Source: Sphingomonas_D zeicaulis
Lineage (GTDB): Bacteria; Pseudomonadota; Alphaproteobacteria; Sphingomonadales; Sphingomonadaceae
Direction: 5' to 3'
Assembly: GCF_050433225.1 (NCBI RefSeq)
Contig: NZ_JBNPXQ010000001.1
Span: forward strand, 1,426,001 to 1,490,000
DNA length: 64,000 nt
Of the stretch, positions 8,800-18,153 are shown in pieces. The position numbers and the translations under genes were made by a program. Each line of letters begins with the position of its first letter. The stretch's first letter is position 1. Under the pieces are notes generated by a model, which was not told the DNA's origin, ran no database searches, and saw only the letters and a program-made list of their open reading frames with translations.

Positions 8800-10031
8800 G
8801 GTGCCACCAGCATGCCGGCGAGCGCCGCGCTCATCAGGTTGGAAAGGCTGCCGGCGATCAGCGCCTTCACGCCCAGCCGCGCGATCATCGGCCTCTGGTT
8901 GGGCGCGAGGCTGCCGGTGACCGCCATCTGGATCGCGATCGAACTGAAATTGGCGAAGCCGCACAGCGCGAAAGTGATCACCGCCACTGTCTGCGGCGAA
9001 AGCGTCGCCTTGATCGTGCCAAGATGGATGAACGCGACGAACTCGTTGAGCACCACCTTCTCGCCGAACAGGCCGCCGGCGACGCCCGCCTCGTTCCAAG
9101 GCACATTGAGCAGGAACATCACCGGCGCGAAGACATAGCCCAGCATCTGCTGGAAGGTCAGGTCGGGATAGCCGAACAGGCCGCCGATGCCGCCGAGCAG
9201 GCCGTTCGCCAGCGCGACCAGCGCGACGAAAGCGAGCACCATCGCACCGACCGCGACCGCGAGCTTCACGCCGACCTGCGCACCCTGCGCCGCCGCCATG
9301 ATGATGTTGGCCGGCTTCTCCTCATCATGGATCGCCTCGACGAAATCGACCGGCTCGATCTCCGCATCCTTGGGGTCGTCCGGCATCATCAGCTTGGCCA
9401 TGAGGATGCCGCCGGGCGCCGACATGAAGCTGGCGGCAAGCAGGTAGCGGATGTCCACCCCCTGCGCCGCATAGGCGGCGAGGATGGTGCCGGCGACGCC
9501 GGCCATGCCCGAGGACATCACCGTAAAAAGCTGTGCCGGCGTCAGGCTCGCCAGGTAAGGGCGGATCACCAGCGGCGATTCGCTTTGGCCGACGAAGATA
9601 TTGGCCGCCGCGCACAGCGATTCGACCTTGGAGATGCCGATCACTCGTTGCAGCGCGCCGCCCAGCCAGCGGACGACGAGCTGCATGATGCCCAGATAAT
9701 AGAGGATCGAAACCAAAGCGGCGAAGAAGATGATGACGGGCAGCGAGGAGATGGCGAAGCTGTTGCCGCCGATCTCGGGCCGGGCGAGGTCTCCGAAGAT
9801 CAGAGCGACGCCGGCCTTGGAATAGCCCAGCAGGTTGGACACGCCATGCGCCATGCCCTCGATCGCACCGCGTCCCCACGAGGTGTAAAGCACGAGCACT
9901 GCGATCGTGACCTGGAGCCCGAAGGCCGCGCCGACGACACGCAGCCGGATATGACGACGGTTGGACGACAGCGCGACGGCGATCGACAGGATCAGCGCGA
10001 TGCCGGCGGCCCCGATGAGAAATCTGTTCAG
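8796..10031 (-). CDS. nupC: NupC-family concentrative nucleoside transporter
   Basis: About 411 residues of mostly hydrophobic sequence with the CNT-family features GQSESPLVIRPYL, MSSGMAGVAGTILAAY, SAPGGILMAKLMMP and FANFSSIAIQMAVTGSLAPNQ. It imports nucleosides by ion symport across the inner membrane. The natural start appears to be a rare CTG at 10031 (LNRFLIGAAGIAL): GGGGGATAGGA overlaps the deoA stop just before it and there is no ATG nearby. The only standard alternative is a GTG at 10109, which adds a non-conserved stretch inside deoA. It feeds deoA and deoC on either side. Confidence 0.9.
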   Translation of the reverse strand: MNRFLIGAAGIALILSIAVALSSNRRHIRLRVVGAAFGLQVTIAVLVLYTSWGRGAIEGMAHGVSNLLGYSKAGVALIFGDLARPEIGGNSFAISSLPVIIFFAALVSILYYLGIMQLVVRWLGGALQRVIGISKVESLCAAANIFVGQSESPLVIRPYLASLTPAQLFTVMSSGMAGVAGTILAAYAAQGVDIRYLLAASFMSAPGGILMAKLMMPDDPKDAEIEPVDFVEAIHDEEKPANIIMAAAQGAQVGVKLAVAVGAMVLAFVALVALANGLLGGIGGLFGYPDLTFQQMLGYVFAPVMFLLNVPWNEAGVAGGLFGEKVVLNEFVAFIHLGTIKATLSPQTVAVITFALCGFANFSSIAIQMAVTGSLAPNQRPMIARLGVKALIAGSLSNLMSAALAGMLVAP

Positions 10032-10036
10032 TGTTC

Positions 10037-11365
10037 CTATCCCCCAAGAGCCGGTTCGGTGCCATGGAGCACCGGCGCCGGCGGAACCTGCGAAGCGGCG
10101 ACGATACACGCCGCGCGGAATTGGGCCACCCCCTTGCGTGCCGCCCCGGCATCGGCGGCGTGGACTATGGCGAGCGGTCGGCCCGGCCCCACCGCGTCGC
10201 CGATCGCAGCGCAGGCGGCAAAGCCTACCGCGGGGTCGATGCGGTCTTCGATGCGGCGGCGGCCGCCGCCCAGATCGATGATCGCCTCCCCTACTGCCCT
10301 GGCGTCCATTGCGGCGAGCCAGCCGGATTGATCGGGCAGCACTGGCAGCGTCACCGGCGCCGATGCAGTATAATGCACAGGCCGATCCATCAGGTCGAAC
10401 GGTCCGCCGAGCCCCGCTACCATGCGCTGGAAATGCTCCGCGGCGGCGCCCGAGGTGAGCGCAGCCCCTGCGCGATCGATCCCGGCTGCTACGGTCGGCA
10501 CGACGCCGCCCAATGCGAGCATTTCGCCGGCCAGCGCCAGCACCAGCGCATGCAGCCGCGGTTCGCGCGCGTCGCCGCGCAGATAGGCGATGGTCTCGGT
10601 GACCTCCAACGCATTGCCGGCGCTGTATCCGAGCACCTGGTTCATGTCGGTGATCATGGTCCGCATCGCGAGGCCGAGCGCTGCCGCGGTCTCGCCCATC
10701 GTCCTCGCCAGCGCACGCGCATCGGCCTGCGTCGCCATGAACGCGCCGGATCCGACCTTGATGTCCATCACCAGTCCGCCGACTCCGGCGGCCAGCTTCT
10801 TCGACAGGATCGAGGCGGTGATCAGCGGCAGAGATTCGATGGTCGCGGTGATGTCGCGGATCGCATAGAGGCGCCGGTCCGCAGGCGCGAGTTCGCCGGT
10901 CTGGCCGATGATCGCGCAGCCTGCATCGCGCACGACTTGGCGGAAGCGATCGAGCCCGGGGAACGGATCATAGCCCGGGATGCTCGCGAGCTTGTCGAGC
11001 GTGCCGCCGGTGTGGCCAAGCCCGCGGCCCGATATCATCGGCACATAGCCGCCGCAGGCGGCGACGATGGGCGCAAGCATCAGGCTCACCTTATCGCCCA
11101 CGCCACCCGTCGAATGCTTGTCGAGCAGCGGCCCGGGTAGATCGGCATTGGCCCAATCGAGCACGGTGCCAGAACGCGCCATCTCGCGCGTCAGCCCCGC
11201 GATCTCGCGCGCATCCATGCCGCGCAGCAGGATCGCCATCGCGAGCGCCGCCGCCTGTTCGCCGGGCAAGGAGCCATCGGCAAGCCCCTCGACAAACGTC
11301 GCGATCGCTGCCTCGTCGAGCACGCCGCCGTCACGCTTCGTCCGGATGATGTCGGTGAAACTCAT
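10037..11365 (-). CDS. deoA: Thymidine phosphorylase
   Basis: 442 residues. It converts thymidine and phosphate to thymine and 2-deoxyribose 1-phosphate. The pyrimidine-nucleoside phosphorylase signature DKHSTGGVGDKVSL is at about 82-95, followed by SGRGLGHTGGTLDKL and the substrate-contact stretch DIKVGSGAFM. First gene of the salvage operon with nupC and deoC. It starts only 26 bases after the kinase gene's stop on the same strand, so read-through from the kinase is possible. No separate promoter is obvious in that gap. Confidence 0.95.
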   Translation of the reverse strand: MSFTDIIRTKRDGGVLDEAAIATFVEGLADGSLPGEQAAALAMAILLRGMDAREIAGLTREMARSGTVLDWANADLPGPLLDKHSTGGVGDKVSLMLAPIVAACGGYVPMISGRGLGHTGGTLDKLASIPGYDPFPGLDRFRQVVRDAGCAIIGQTGELAPADRRLYAIRDITATIESLPLITASILSKKLAAGVGGLVMDIKVGSGAFMATQADARALARTMGETAAALGLAMRTMITDMNQVLGYSAGNALEVTETIAYLRGDAREPRLHALVLALAGEMLALGGVVPTVAAGIDRAGAALTSGAAAEHFQRMVAGLGGPFDLMDRPVHYTASAPVTLPVLPDQSGWLAAMDARAVGEAIIDLGGGRRRIEDRIDPAVGFAACAAIGDAVGPGRPLAIVHAADAGAARKGVAQFRAACIVAASQVPPAPVLHGTEPALGG

Positions 11366-11391
11366 GCTCCGGGCGTCGCCGCCCCCGACCT

Positions 11392-13848
11392 CTAGGCGAA
11401 AACGTCTTGCATGTCGGTGGGGCCGCCGCCGCGGATCCGGCGCAGGTCGACATACAGCGTCGCCAGCCCGGCGGAACTGACCGCTCCGATCGCGGTGCTG
11501 GTAATCGTGTTGATCACGAAGGTCACCGGACCGGCGCCGATCGCGTTGATCACCAGCCCCAGGGGCAAGCTGACGACTACGATGGCGACGATGAACACCA
11601 GCATCAGCAGGAAGATCCACAGCCGCGAGCCCTTGGTCAGCTTCGCGCTGCGTTCGAGCGCGTTGGTGACGCTGAGCCGCTCCATCACCATCGCCGGCAC
11701 CGCGACGCACCAGATCGCCCCCAGCACGAAGGCGGGAACGACCAGCAGCAGCGCAGCGATGAAGAGCGCGAGGCCGAGCAGCAGCGCAAGGCCGAGCAGC
11801 GAGCCCAGTCCCGACAACGTGGTCGATATCGCTCGCCCGACCGGCTCGGGCTGACCCGTCTCCATGCCGACGACGAGGCGCGCCACCACGCCCTGCAGCA
11901 CCGTCGATGCGACCAGCGAGATCGGCAACAGCAACAGGATGGCGAGCAAGGCGATGCCCGTAGTCGTGCCACCGGCCGTCTTTCCGTTTTCGGACACCAG
12001 GTTGATCACCGCCGACGGCAGGCCGCCGAGCAAGAAAGCCAGCAACAGGATCGGCAAGGGGTTCTGGCCGATCGTGCCGAGGGTGCGGGTCAGGATCCGG
12101 CCGATCTCGATCTGCCCACCGCTGCCGCCGGGTGGCGACCAGGAGGGTTCGTGCGGCGGCGGCGGTATGGGCTGCGAGCGATCCGGATAGGCAGGCTGCC
12201 GTGGCGGCTCATGCCTGGTCTGCTGCGACTGCGGGTCGAAGGACGATGGCGGCGCCGGCGACGACCAGGACGGCTCGCGCGCAGCGGGCTGCGGGCGCGG
12301 ATCGAACGAAGATGGCGGCGGTGGTGGCGACGAAGGCGGAGGCGGCGCCACCGACAGCGCCGGCGAAGAGGCCCAGTGCGATGGCTGCGGCGGCGGAGTC
12401 AGCGGTGGCGACGCAGACGGCGTCGACCGCTCGATCAGCGTTTCATCCTGCGGCTTGCCGAGATCGACCAGCCCCATCGGGCGCGGCGGCGTGGTCGTCG
12501 TGCGCATGCCAGGCTGCGATTCGGGCTCCGGCATATTGTCCAGCGCCCAGCCGCCACCCTGGCGCGCCGGCCGGGTCTCATCCTCGATGGTCGGCACCGC
12601 CCCGGGCACGAGGCCGAGATCGCGCCGCCATTCTGCGATGCTCTGCGGCCGGTCGCTGCGCTGCAGCCCCATGCCGCGGTCGATCGCCTGTGCGAGCACC
12701 GGGGGGAAGCCTTCCGGATAGGGCGGCAGCTTGTGGATCGGATCGACGCCGTCGGGCGGACGCAACCGGTCGAACACCGCCGGCAGGCGAGTACCTTCGA
12801 TCCCGGTCGCCAGCATGCGCAGGATCGCCGCCATCGAATAAATATCGGTCCAGGGGCCGACATTGACGCCGCCGAAGCGGTCGTCCGACTGGTGATGCGA
12901 GCGCAGGTGCGGGTCGATCTCGAGCGGCGCGAAGCCCAGCGTGCCCGCGACGAGCGAACGCGAGCGGCCGTCATTCACATTCCGGGCAAGACCGAAGTCG
13001 ATCAGTACCGGGCTTTCCGACTCGGCCGAACGAAACATGATGTTGCCCGGCTTGAGATCGCAATGGATGAGCTGCTGCGTCGGGATACCCGTGTGTAATT
13101 CCTCCAGCGCGTCCAGCGCGGCGGCCATAAAACGCCGCAGCCGTTCGGATTCCCAGGGCTTGCGCAGCTGATAGGATATGCCGGCGATCTCGACGCGGGT
13201 GAAACCGCTGTTCCGGCGATCATCGTTCAGCCGCGACTTGAGCGTGCCGCCGCCGAGATATTCCATGACGTAGTAGGCGTTGCTGTCCGCCGCGAAATAA
13301 TCATAGACGATCGGCAGCGTCGACGTCGCGAGCGCATGCCGCGCGCGCCCCTGCGCCTCGCCGCGCAACCGGCCGACCAATTGCATCGCACGTGACGGAT
13401 CGCTGCGCCCCGAGGCGATTTCGCGATCGATCTTCTCGCGCAGCAGGCTGCCGCTGGCGTCGATCCCGTCGCGCGCCGCCTTCAGCGCGCGCAGGCAGGT
13501 GAGGTAGCACAGCCGCTCCGCCTCGCGCTGGAACCGGCGCAACGCGTGGTTGAAGGTTTCCTCATGGCTCTCATCCTCGCCCTCCACGGTGACGGTGCGG
13601 CCGCGTCGCGAGGCGAATTCGGGATAGAATTCCTTGATGACGATCGCGCGATGCGGCGGCAGCCACAGATTGGCGGTGACATCCGCATCGGGATGCCCGC
13701 CCTCGCGCTTGATCGCCTCGTAAGTGATGCCAAAGCCGCCCGAATCGATCGCGCGCTGGATGCGATAGCCGCCCGGCGGGCCACCACGCGTCGGCGTGGC
13801 CATGCCGGGGAACAGCAGAGCGCCTTCGTTGAGCCGATCCTGTACCAT
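11392..13848 (-). CDS. Membrane-anchored Ser/Thr protein kinase with C-terminal multi-pass domain
   Basis: 818 residues. The N-terminal half is a Hanks-type kinase: Gly loop DSGGFGITYE (35-44), Lys72 in VIKEFYP, catalytic loop HCDLKPGN (262-269, Asp264), DFG at 284-286, then APLEID. An unusual helical insertion of some 70 residues (about 105-175) separates helix C from strand 4. A Pro/Ser-rich linker (about 450-605) leads to five or six membrane segments (about 620-800) resembling YciC-like membrane domains, and a short hydrophilic tail. A cytoplasmic kinase tethered by its C-terminus is expected. It is divergent from the MoxR operon across 154 bp, which suggests, but does not prove, a shared role. 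Confidence 0.85.
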   Translation of the reverse strand: MVQDRLNEGALLFPGMATPTRGGPPGGYRIQRAIDSGGFGITYEAIKREGGHPDADVTANLWLPPHRAIVIKEFYPEFASRRGRTVTVEGEDESHEETFNHALRRFQREAERLCYLTCLRALKAARDGIDASGSLLREKIDREIASGRSDPSRAMQLVGRLRGEAQGRARHALATSTLPIVYDYFAADSNAYYVMEYLGGGTLKSRLNDDRRNSGFTRVEIAGISYQLRKPWESERLRRFMAAALDALEELHTGIPTQQLIHCDLKPGNIMFRSAESESPVLIDFGLARNVNDGRSRSLVAGTLGFAPLEIDPHLRSHHQSDDRFGGVNVGPWTDIYSMAAILRMLATGIEGTRLPAVFDRLRPPDGVDPIHKLPPYPEGFPPVLAQAIDRGMGLQRSDRPQSIAEWRRDLGLVPGAVPTIEDETRPARQGGGWALDNMPEPESQPGMRTTTTPPRPMGLVDLGKPQDETLIERSTPSASPPLTPPPQPSHWASSPALSVAPPPPSSPPPPPSSFDPRPQPAAREPSWSSPAPPSSFDPQSQQTRHEPPRQPAYPDRSQPIPPPPHEPSWSPPGGSGGQIEIGRILTRTLGTIGQNPLPILLLAFLLGGLPSAVINLVSENGKTAGGTTTGIALLAILLLLPISLVASTVLQGVVARLVVGMETGQPEPVGRAISTTLSGLGSLLGLALLLGLALFIAALLLVVPAFVLGAIWCVAVPAMVMERLSVTNALERSAKLTKGSRLWIFLLMLVFIVAIVVVSLPLGLVINAIGAGPVTFVINTITSTAIGAVSSAGLATLYVDLRRIRGGGPTDMQDVFA

Positions 13849-14002
13849 GAACCCCTCAGCACCACCGTGGCCCAAAAGCCTAGCCGCCAAGGACGGTGCG
13901 TCAACACCTTAACCGCGACGCCGGCCATGATTGGCGATGCAAGGCGGCTTGCGCGCGCTCGTCCGCGACGGCTAGGTTCGTCGCGGCGTAACAGGGGGTG
14001 TG

Positions 14003-14674
14003 ATGACGACGGGACCGGCGGTCGACGCCGACGGAGCGGCAAACATGGCGCCGCCCGCGATCGACGATGCGACCTTCGAAGCCGCGCACAAGGCGGTTCG
14101 CGGCGATTCGTCGATCCAGTACGATTTCCCGCACATCGATCCCCCCTCCCCGCCACCTGAATGGCTGAAGAACCTGTTCGAATCGCTCGGTTCGGCCGGG
14201 CCGTTCGTGCGCTTCCTGTTCTGGACGGTCGTCGTCGTCGCGGTACTCGCCTTGCTCTATCTGCTGGTGCGGTTCGTGCAGCAGCGCTGGTCGGCCCCGC
14301 GCGAAGCCAAGCAGGCCATCGCGCCGGACTGGCGGCCCGAAGAGGCGGCCGCGCGCGAATTGCTGCGTGAGGCCGAAGCGCTGGCCGCCGCGGGCGATTT
14401 CGCCGACGCCGCCCGCCTGCTGCTGTGGCGGAGCATCGAGGATATCCAGACGCGCAAACCGGATTTCGTCCGCCCCGCGCTGACATCGCGCGAGATCGCC
14501 CGTGCCGACGCGCTGCCGCCCACCGCGCGCCGCGCGTTCGCGCTGATCGCGGGGCACGTGGAGGCCAGCCATTTCGCCGCGCGCGGGCTCGATGCGGAGG
14601 GTTGGCGCACCTGCCGCGAAGCCTATGAATCCTTCGCGTTCGATCAGGATTGGGGACGGGGGGCAAGGTTGTGA
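14003..14674 (+). CDS. DUF4129 domain membrane protein
   Basis: 223 residues with one membrane segment at about 75-95 (FWTVVVVAVLALLYLLV). The soluble C-terminal part (EEAAARELLREAEALAAAGDFADAAR and following) matches the DUF4129 pattern often found with MoxR ATPases and transglutaminase-like proteins. The ATG at 14003 is preferred over GTG 14000 because AGGGGG ends four bases before it. First gene of a tightly coupled six-gene run; its TGA overlaps the next start (GTGA). Function is unknown; it likely acts at the cytoplasmic membrane with the products downstream. Confidence 0.75.
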   Translation: MTTGPAVDADGAANMAPPAIDDATFEAAHKAVRGDSSIQYDFPHIDPPSPPPEWLKNLFESLGSAGPFVRFLFWTVVVVAVLALLYLLVRFVQQRWSAPREAKQAIAPDWRPEEAAARELLREAEALAAAGDFADAARLLLWRSIEDIQTRKPDFVRPALTSREIARADALPPTARRAFALIAGHVEASHFAARGLDAEGWRTCREAYESFAFDQDWGRGARL

Positions 14675-15900
14675 GCCGTCGCGACACGATCCAGCCCTTC
14701 TCGCGCCGCGCGCTCGCCGCGCTGCTGGGCGCCGGCATCATCGGCTTCCTCGCCTATCTGCTGCTGACCGCCTACGGCCCCGACATGCGCACCGGCCGCG
14801 ACGGCGGCATGCACGCGATGTCGGTCGCGGCGACCGGGTTTCGCGGCCTGTTCCGGCTCAACGAGGAAGCCGGCGGATCATCCTATCTGATCCGCGACAA
14901 GGAAGAGGTCGAGGATCTCGACCTGCTCGTGCTGACCCCGCAAGGCCCGCAGGACGCGTCGAAGATCGCCGAGCTGGTGAATGAACGCAGCACCGGCGAT
15001 TCCGGCCCGACCTTGATCATCCTGCCCAAATGGCTGACCCGGCCCGATCCGAAGAACCGCGCCTGGGTGCAGGCGGTGGGCGTGGGCGACCCCGATCAGG
15101 TGGCGGCGACGCTCAAGGAGGTTGTGAAGGACATCAAGGTCACGCAACCGGTGCGGACGCGCCGGCCGGTGGCGCGCTGGTCCGACGCGGGCGTCGATTT
15201 CGTGCTGCCCCGGCGCGGCCAGGCGATCAGCGGCGGCGGGCTGGAGACGATCGTCGCCGATCCCGCCGGCGGCGCGATGCTCGCCCGGCTGCCATCCGAT
15301 ATCGCTTCGGTCTATGTGCTGGCTGACCCCGACCTCGCCGACAATCTCGCGCTCAAGGATCCTCGCAGCGCCCGCGCCGCGCTGGCGATGCTGTGGGCGC
15401 TCAACCCCGACGATCCGGGCACGATCTCGTTCGACGTCACCGTGCCCGGCTATGGCCGCTCGCCCAATCTGCTCAAGCTCGCGTTCGAGCCGCCCTTCCT
15501 CGCCGTCACATTGTGCCTGTTCGCCGCCGCGCTGCTGGCAGGCTTGCACGCGCTCGTTCGCTTCGGGCCGGCGCTGGCGGAAGCGCGTGCGATCGCATTC
15601 GGCAAGAAGGCGCTGCTCGACAACAGCGCCGACCTGCTGCGCCGCGCGGGGCATGAGCATCGCGGCGGCGAGCGCTATGTCGCGCTGACGCGGGACGCGG
15701 TGGCGCATGCGGTGGGGGTGCCCGCCGACCTCTCGATCGAGCAGATCGACAATTATCTCGATCGCCTCGGCCCGCTGCACGGCGAGCGCTGGAGCGATCT
15801 GGCGGGTCGCGCGATCGCGGCGCGAACCCGCAACGAACTGGTGCGCGCCGCGCGTGCGCTGCATGACTGGCGAAAGGAAGTGACGCGTGGACATCGTTGA
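14671..15900 (+). CDS. DUF4350 domain membrane protein
   Basis: 409 residues from a GTG at 14671 that overlaps the previous stop; AAGG lies just ahead. It has an N-terminal membrane segment (about 14-34, AALLGAGIIGFLAYLL), a large soluble domain of DUF4350 type (RLNEEAGGSSYLIRD, LIILPKWLTRPDP), a second membrane segment at about 272-292 (VTLCLFAAALLAGLHALV) and a cytoplasmic tail of about 115 residues. The two-helix layout puts the DUF4350 domain outside the inner membrane. Its conserved place beside MoxR and DUF58 suggests membrane-complex assembly; no catalytic residues are evident. Confidence 0.75.
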   Translation: MSRRDTIQPFSRRALAALLGAGIIGFLAYLLLTAYGPDMRTGRDGGMHAMSVAATGFRGLFRLNEEAGGSSYLIRDKEEVEDLDLLVLTPQGPQDASKIAELVNERSTGDSGPTLIILPKWLTRPDPKNRAWVQAVGVGDPDQVAATLKEVVKDIKVTQPVRTRRPVARWSDAGVDFVLPRRGQAISGGGLETIVADPAGGAMLARLPSDIASVYVLADPDLADNLALKDPRSARAALAMLWALNPDDPGTISFDVTVPGYGRSPNLLKLAFEPPFLAVTLCLFAAALLAGLHALVRFGPALAEARAIAFGKKALLDNSADLLRRAGHEHRGGERYVALTRDAVAHAVGVPADLSIEQIDNYLDRLGPLHGERWSDLAGRAIAARTRNELVRAARALHDWRKEVTRGHR

Positions 15901-16843
15901 GGTCAGGGCGCTGGGCCAGCGCATCCAGCGTGAGATCGGCAAGGCCGTGGTCGGCCAGCACGAAACGATCGATTTCATGCTGATCGCGCTGTTCTCCGCC
16001 GGCCATGTGCTGCTGGAAGGCCCGCCGGGAACTGCCAAGACCCTGCTTTCGCAATGTTTTGCGCGCAGCGTCGCGCTGGATTTCGGGCGCATCCAATTCA
16101 CGCCGGATCTCATGCCGGGCGACATTCTCGGCTCCAACCTGTTCAACTTCCAGACCAGCGCCTTCACGCTCACCCGCGGCCCGGTGTTCTGCGAATTGCT
16201 GCTGGCGGACGAGATCAACCGCACCCCGCCCAAGACGCAGGCGGCGCTGCTGGAGGCGATGCAGGAACGCGCGGTGACGATCGATGGCGAGACGCTGGCG
16301 CTTTCCCCGCGCTTCACAGTCGTCGCAACGCAGAACCCGATCGAGCAGCAGGGCGTCTATCCGCTGCCCGAGGCGCAGCTCGACCGCTTCCTGTTCAAGC
16401 TGACGGTCGATTATCCCTCTGCCGCCGAGGAGCGCCGCATCGTCGCCGCGCACGGCGCGCGATCCGGCATGCCCAGGCCCGAACAGTTCGGCATCGAGCC
16501 GGTGGCGGATGCGGGCCACATCGCCGAGGCCGTCGAGGCGGTCGGCCAGGTCCGGCTGGTGGACAGCGTCATCGACTATGTCGTGGCCCTCGTGCGCGCG
16601 ACCCGCGAGACCGCCGACCTTGAAACCGGCGCCTCGCCACGCGCCGCGACGATGCTGGCGGGTGCCGCCCGCGCCCGCGCCGCGCTCGACGGACGAGAAT
16701 ATGTCGTGCCCGACGATGTTAAGCTGCTCGCCCCCGCCGTGCTGCGGCACCGTGTGGCGCTGTCTCCCGCGGCTGAGATCGATGGCCGCCTCGTCGAGCA
16801 GGTCATCGCCAGCCTGATCGAACGGATCGAGGCGCCGCGTTGA
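15887..16843 (+). CDS. MoxR-family AAA+ ATPase
   Basis: 318 residues. Walker A GPPGTAKT is at 45-52, Walker B LLADEINRTPPKTQ at about 105, and the family stretches ATQNPIEQQGVYPLPEAQLDR (sensor region) and PRAATMLAGAARARA follow. MoxR ATPases work as chaperones that load metal ions or assemble complexes together with vWA-like DUF58 proteins. GTG at 15887 overlaps the DUF4350 gene by 14 bases; GGAAG precedes it. It is the only ATPase of the operon and therefore its likely energy source. Substrate unknown. Confidence 0.9.
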   Translation: MDIVEVRALGQRIQREIGKAVVGQHETIDFMLIALFSAGHVLLEGPPGTAKTLLSQCFARSVALDFGRIQFTPDLMPGDILGSNLFNFQTSAFTLTRGPVFCELLLADEINRTPPKTQAALLEAMQERAVTIDGETLALSPRFTVVATQNPIEQQGVYPLPEAQLDRFLFKLTVDYPSAAEERRIVAAHGARSGMPRPEQFGIEPVADAGHIAEAVEAVGQVRLVDSVIDYVVALVRATRETADLETGASPRAATMLAGAARARAALDGREYVVPDDVKLLAPAVLRHRVALSPAAEIDGRLVEQVIASLIERIEAPR

Positions 16844-18153
16844 TTTATCCCACCGCCCGTGCGGTCGCATTGGTCGGCGCCGGCGCGCCGATCGCGCTGC
16901 TGATCGGTGTCGTGCGGCCGGACCTCTGGTATGCCGGCCTAGTGTGGATCGGTATCGCGCTGGTGCTGATCCTGTTCGATGCCGTCGCGGGCATTGCCCC
17001 CGGCGCCGTCGAGCCCGCGGTCAGCCATCCGCGCGCGATCGCGGTGGGGGAAAGTTTTCCCGTGGAGGTCGGCTTTCCGATGGCGCAGGTGCGCCTGCCG
17101 CACGCACAGGTGGCCCTCGATGTCGACGAGCGGTTCGATGCCGGCGGCCGGGCGACCGCGCCGATCGTGGTAGCCGATGGCCGCGCGACCGCGCGGCTGG
17201 ATTTCGTCGCGGCGCGGCGCGGACCCGCAGCCATCGCTGCGCTGTGGCTGCGCTGGCAGGGCATGTTGGGGCTCGTCTGGAAACAGCGCGCGGAGGCGAT
17301 CGACCGGGAGGTGCTGATCACCCCCGATGTGCGCCCGGTGCGCGAGGACGGCGTGCGCCTGTTCATGCGCGATGCCCTGCACGGATTGATGGCGCGGCTC
17401 GACCGTGGCGAAGGCAGCGAGTTCCAGTCGCTGGTCGAGTTCGCCCCCGGCATGGACCGGCGCGCGATCGACTGGAAGCAGTCGGCGCGCCATGGCGAAC
17501 TGCTCGCCAAGGAGTTCCGCACCGAACGCAACAACCAGATCGTGCTGGCAATCGATTCGGGGCGCGGCATGGTCGAGCCGCTGGCCGGCGTCCCGCGGCT
17601 GGACCGCGCCGTTTCCGCTGCGCTGCTCACCGCCTATGTCGCGCTCAAGGTCGGCGATCGGGTGAGCCTGTTCGGCTTCGCCGCGCGGCCGCAGCTCGCC
17701 TCGGCTGCGATGAGCGGCGCGCACAGCTTCGCCGCGCTCCAGCACCATGCCGCGCGCATCGACTATGCGCATGAGGAAACCAATTACACGCTGGCGCTGT
17801 CGACGCTGGCGGCGCGGCTTGATCGGCGCTCGCTGATCATCGTCTTCACCGATTTCTCCGACCCGACCAGCGCCGAGCTGATGGTGCGCGCGGTCGGTCG
17901 CCTGCTTGAACGCCATATCGTGCTCTTCGTCGCCATGCAGGATGCCGAGCTTGAGGATTATGCGAGTAGAGTACCCGAGGAACCCGCCGACGTCGCGCGT
18001 GCGATCACCGCCGCGGCGCTTCTGCGCGAACGCCGCATCGTCACCGCCCGCCTCCGCCGGCTTGGCGTGCATGTCGTCGAGGCGCCGCACGACCGGATCA
18101 GCACGCGGCTGCTCGACGGCTATCTGATGATCAAGCGGCGGAACCTGATATGA
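16840..18153 (+). CDS. DUF58 domain protein (vWA-like partner of MoxR)
   Basis: 437 residues, beginning with TTG at 16840 inside the MoxR stop. Two N-terminal membrane segments (about 10-48) are followed by a beta-rich domain and the DUF58 core (EFAPGMDRRAIDWKQSARHG, about 199-218). A vWA-like fold then follows, whose first strand ends IVLAIDSGRGM, a degenerate metal-adhesion site (DSGRG instead of DxSxS). DUF58 proteins are the usual partners of MoxR. Cytoplasmic exposure of the vWA part next to MoxR is inferred. Confidence 0.87.
   Translation: MIYPTARAVALVGAGAPIALLIGVVRPDLWYAGLVWIGIALVLILFDAVAGIAPGAVEPAVSHPRAIAVGESFPVEVGFPMAQVRLPHAQVALDVDERFDAGGRATAPIVVADGRATARLDFVAARRGPAAIAALWLRWQGMLGLVWKQRAEAIDREVLITPDVRPVREDGVRLFMRDALHGLMARLDRGEGSEFQSLVEFAPGMDRRAIDWKQSARHGELLAKEFRTERNNQIVLAIDSGRGMVEPLAGVPRLDRAVSAALLTAYVALKVGDRVSLFGFAARPQLASAAMSGAHSFAALQHHAARIDYAHEETNYTLALSTLAARLDRRSLIIVFTDFSDPTSAELMVRAVGRLLERHIVLFVAMQDAELEDYASRVPEEPADVARAITAAALLRERRIVTARLRRLGVHVVEAPHDRISTRLLDGYLMIKRRNLI

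Noticed and set aside
6829..9138. Plus-strand open reading of 769 codons across amidase, deoC and nupC
   Set aside because: Spans three genuine minus-strand genes and an intergenic gap; no recognisable domain.
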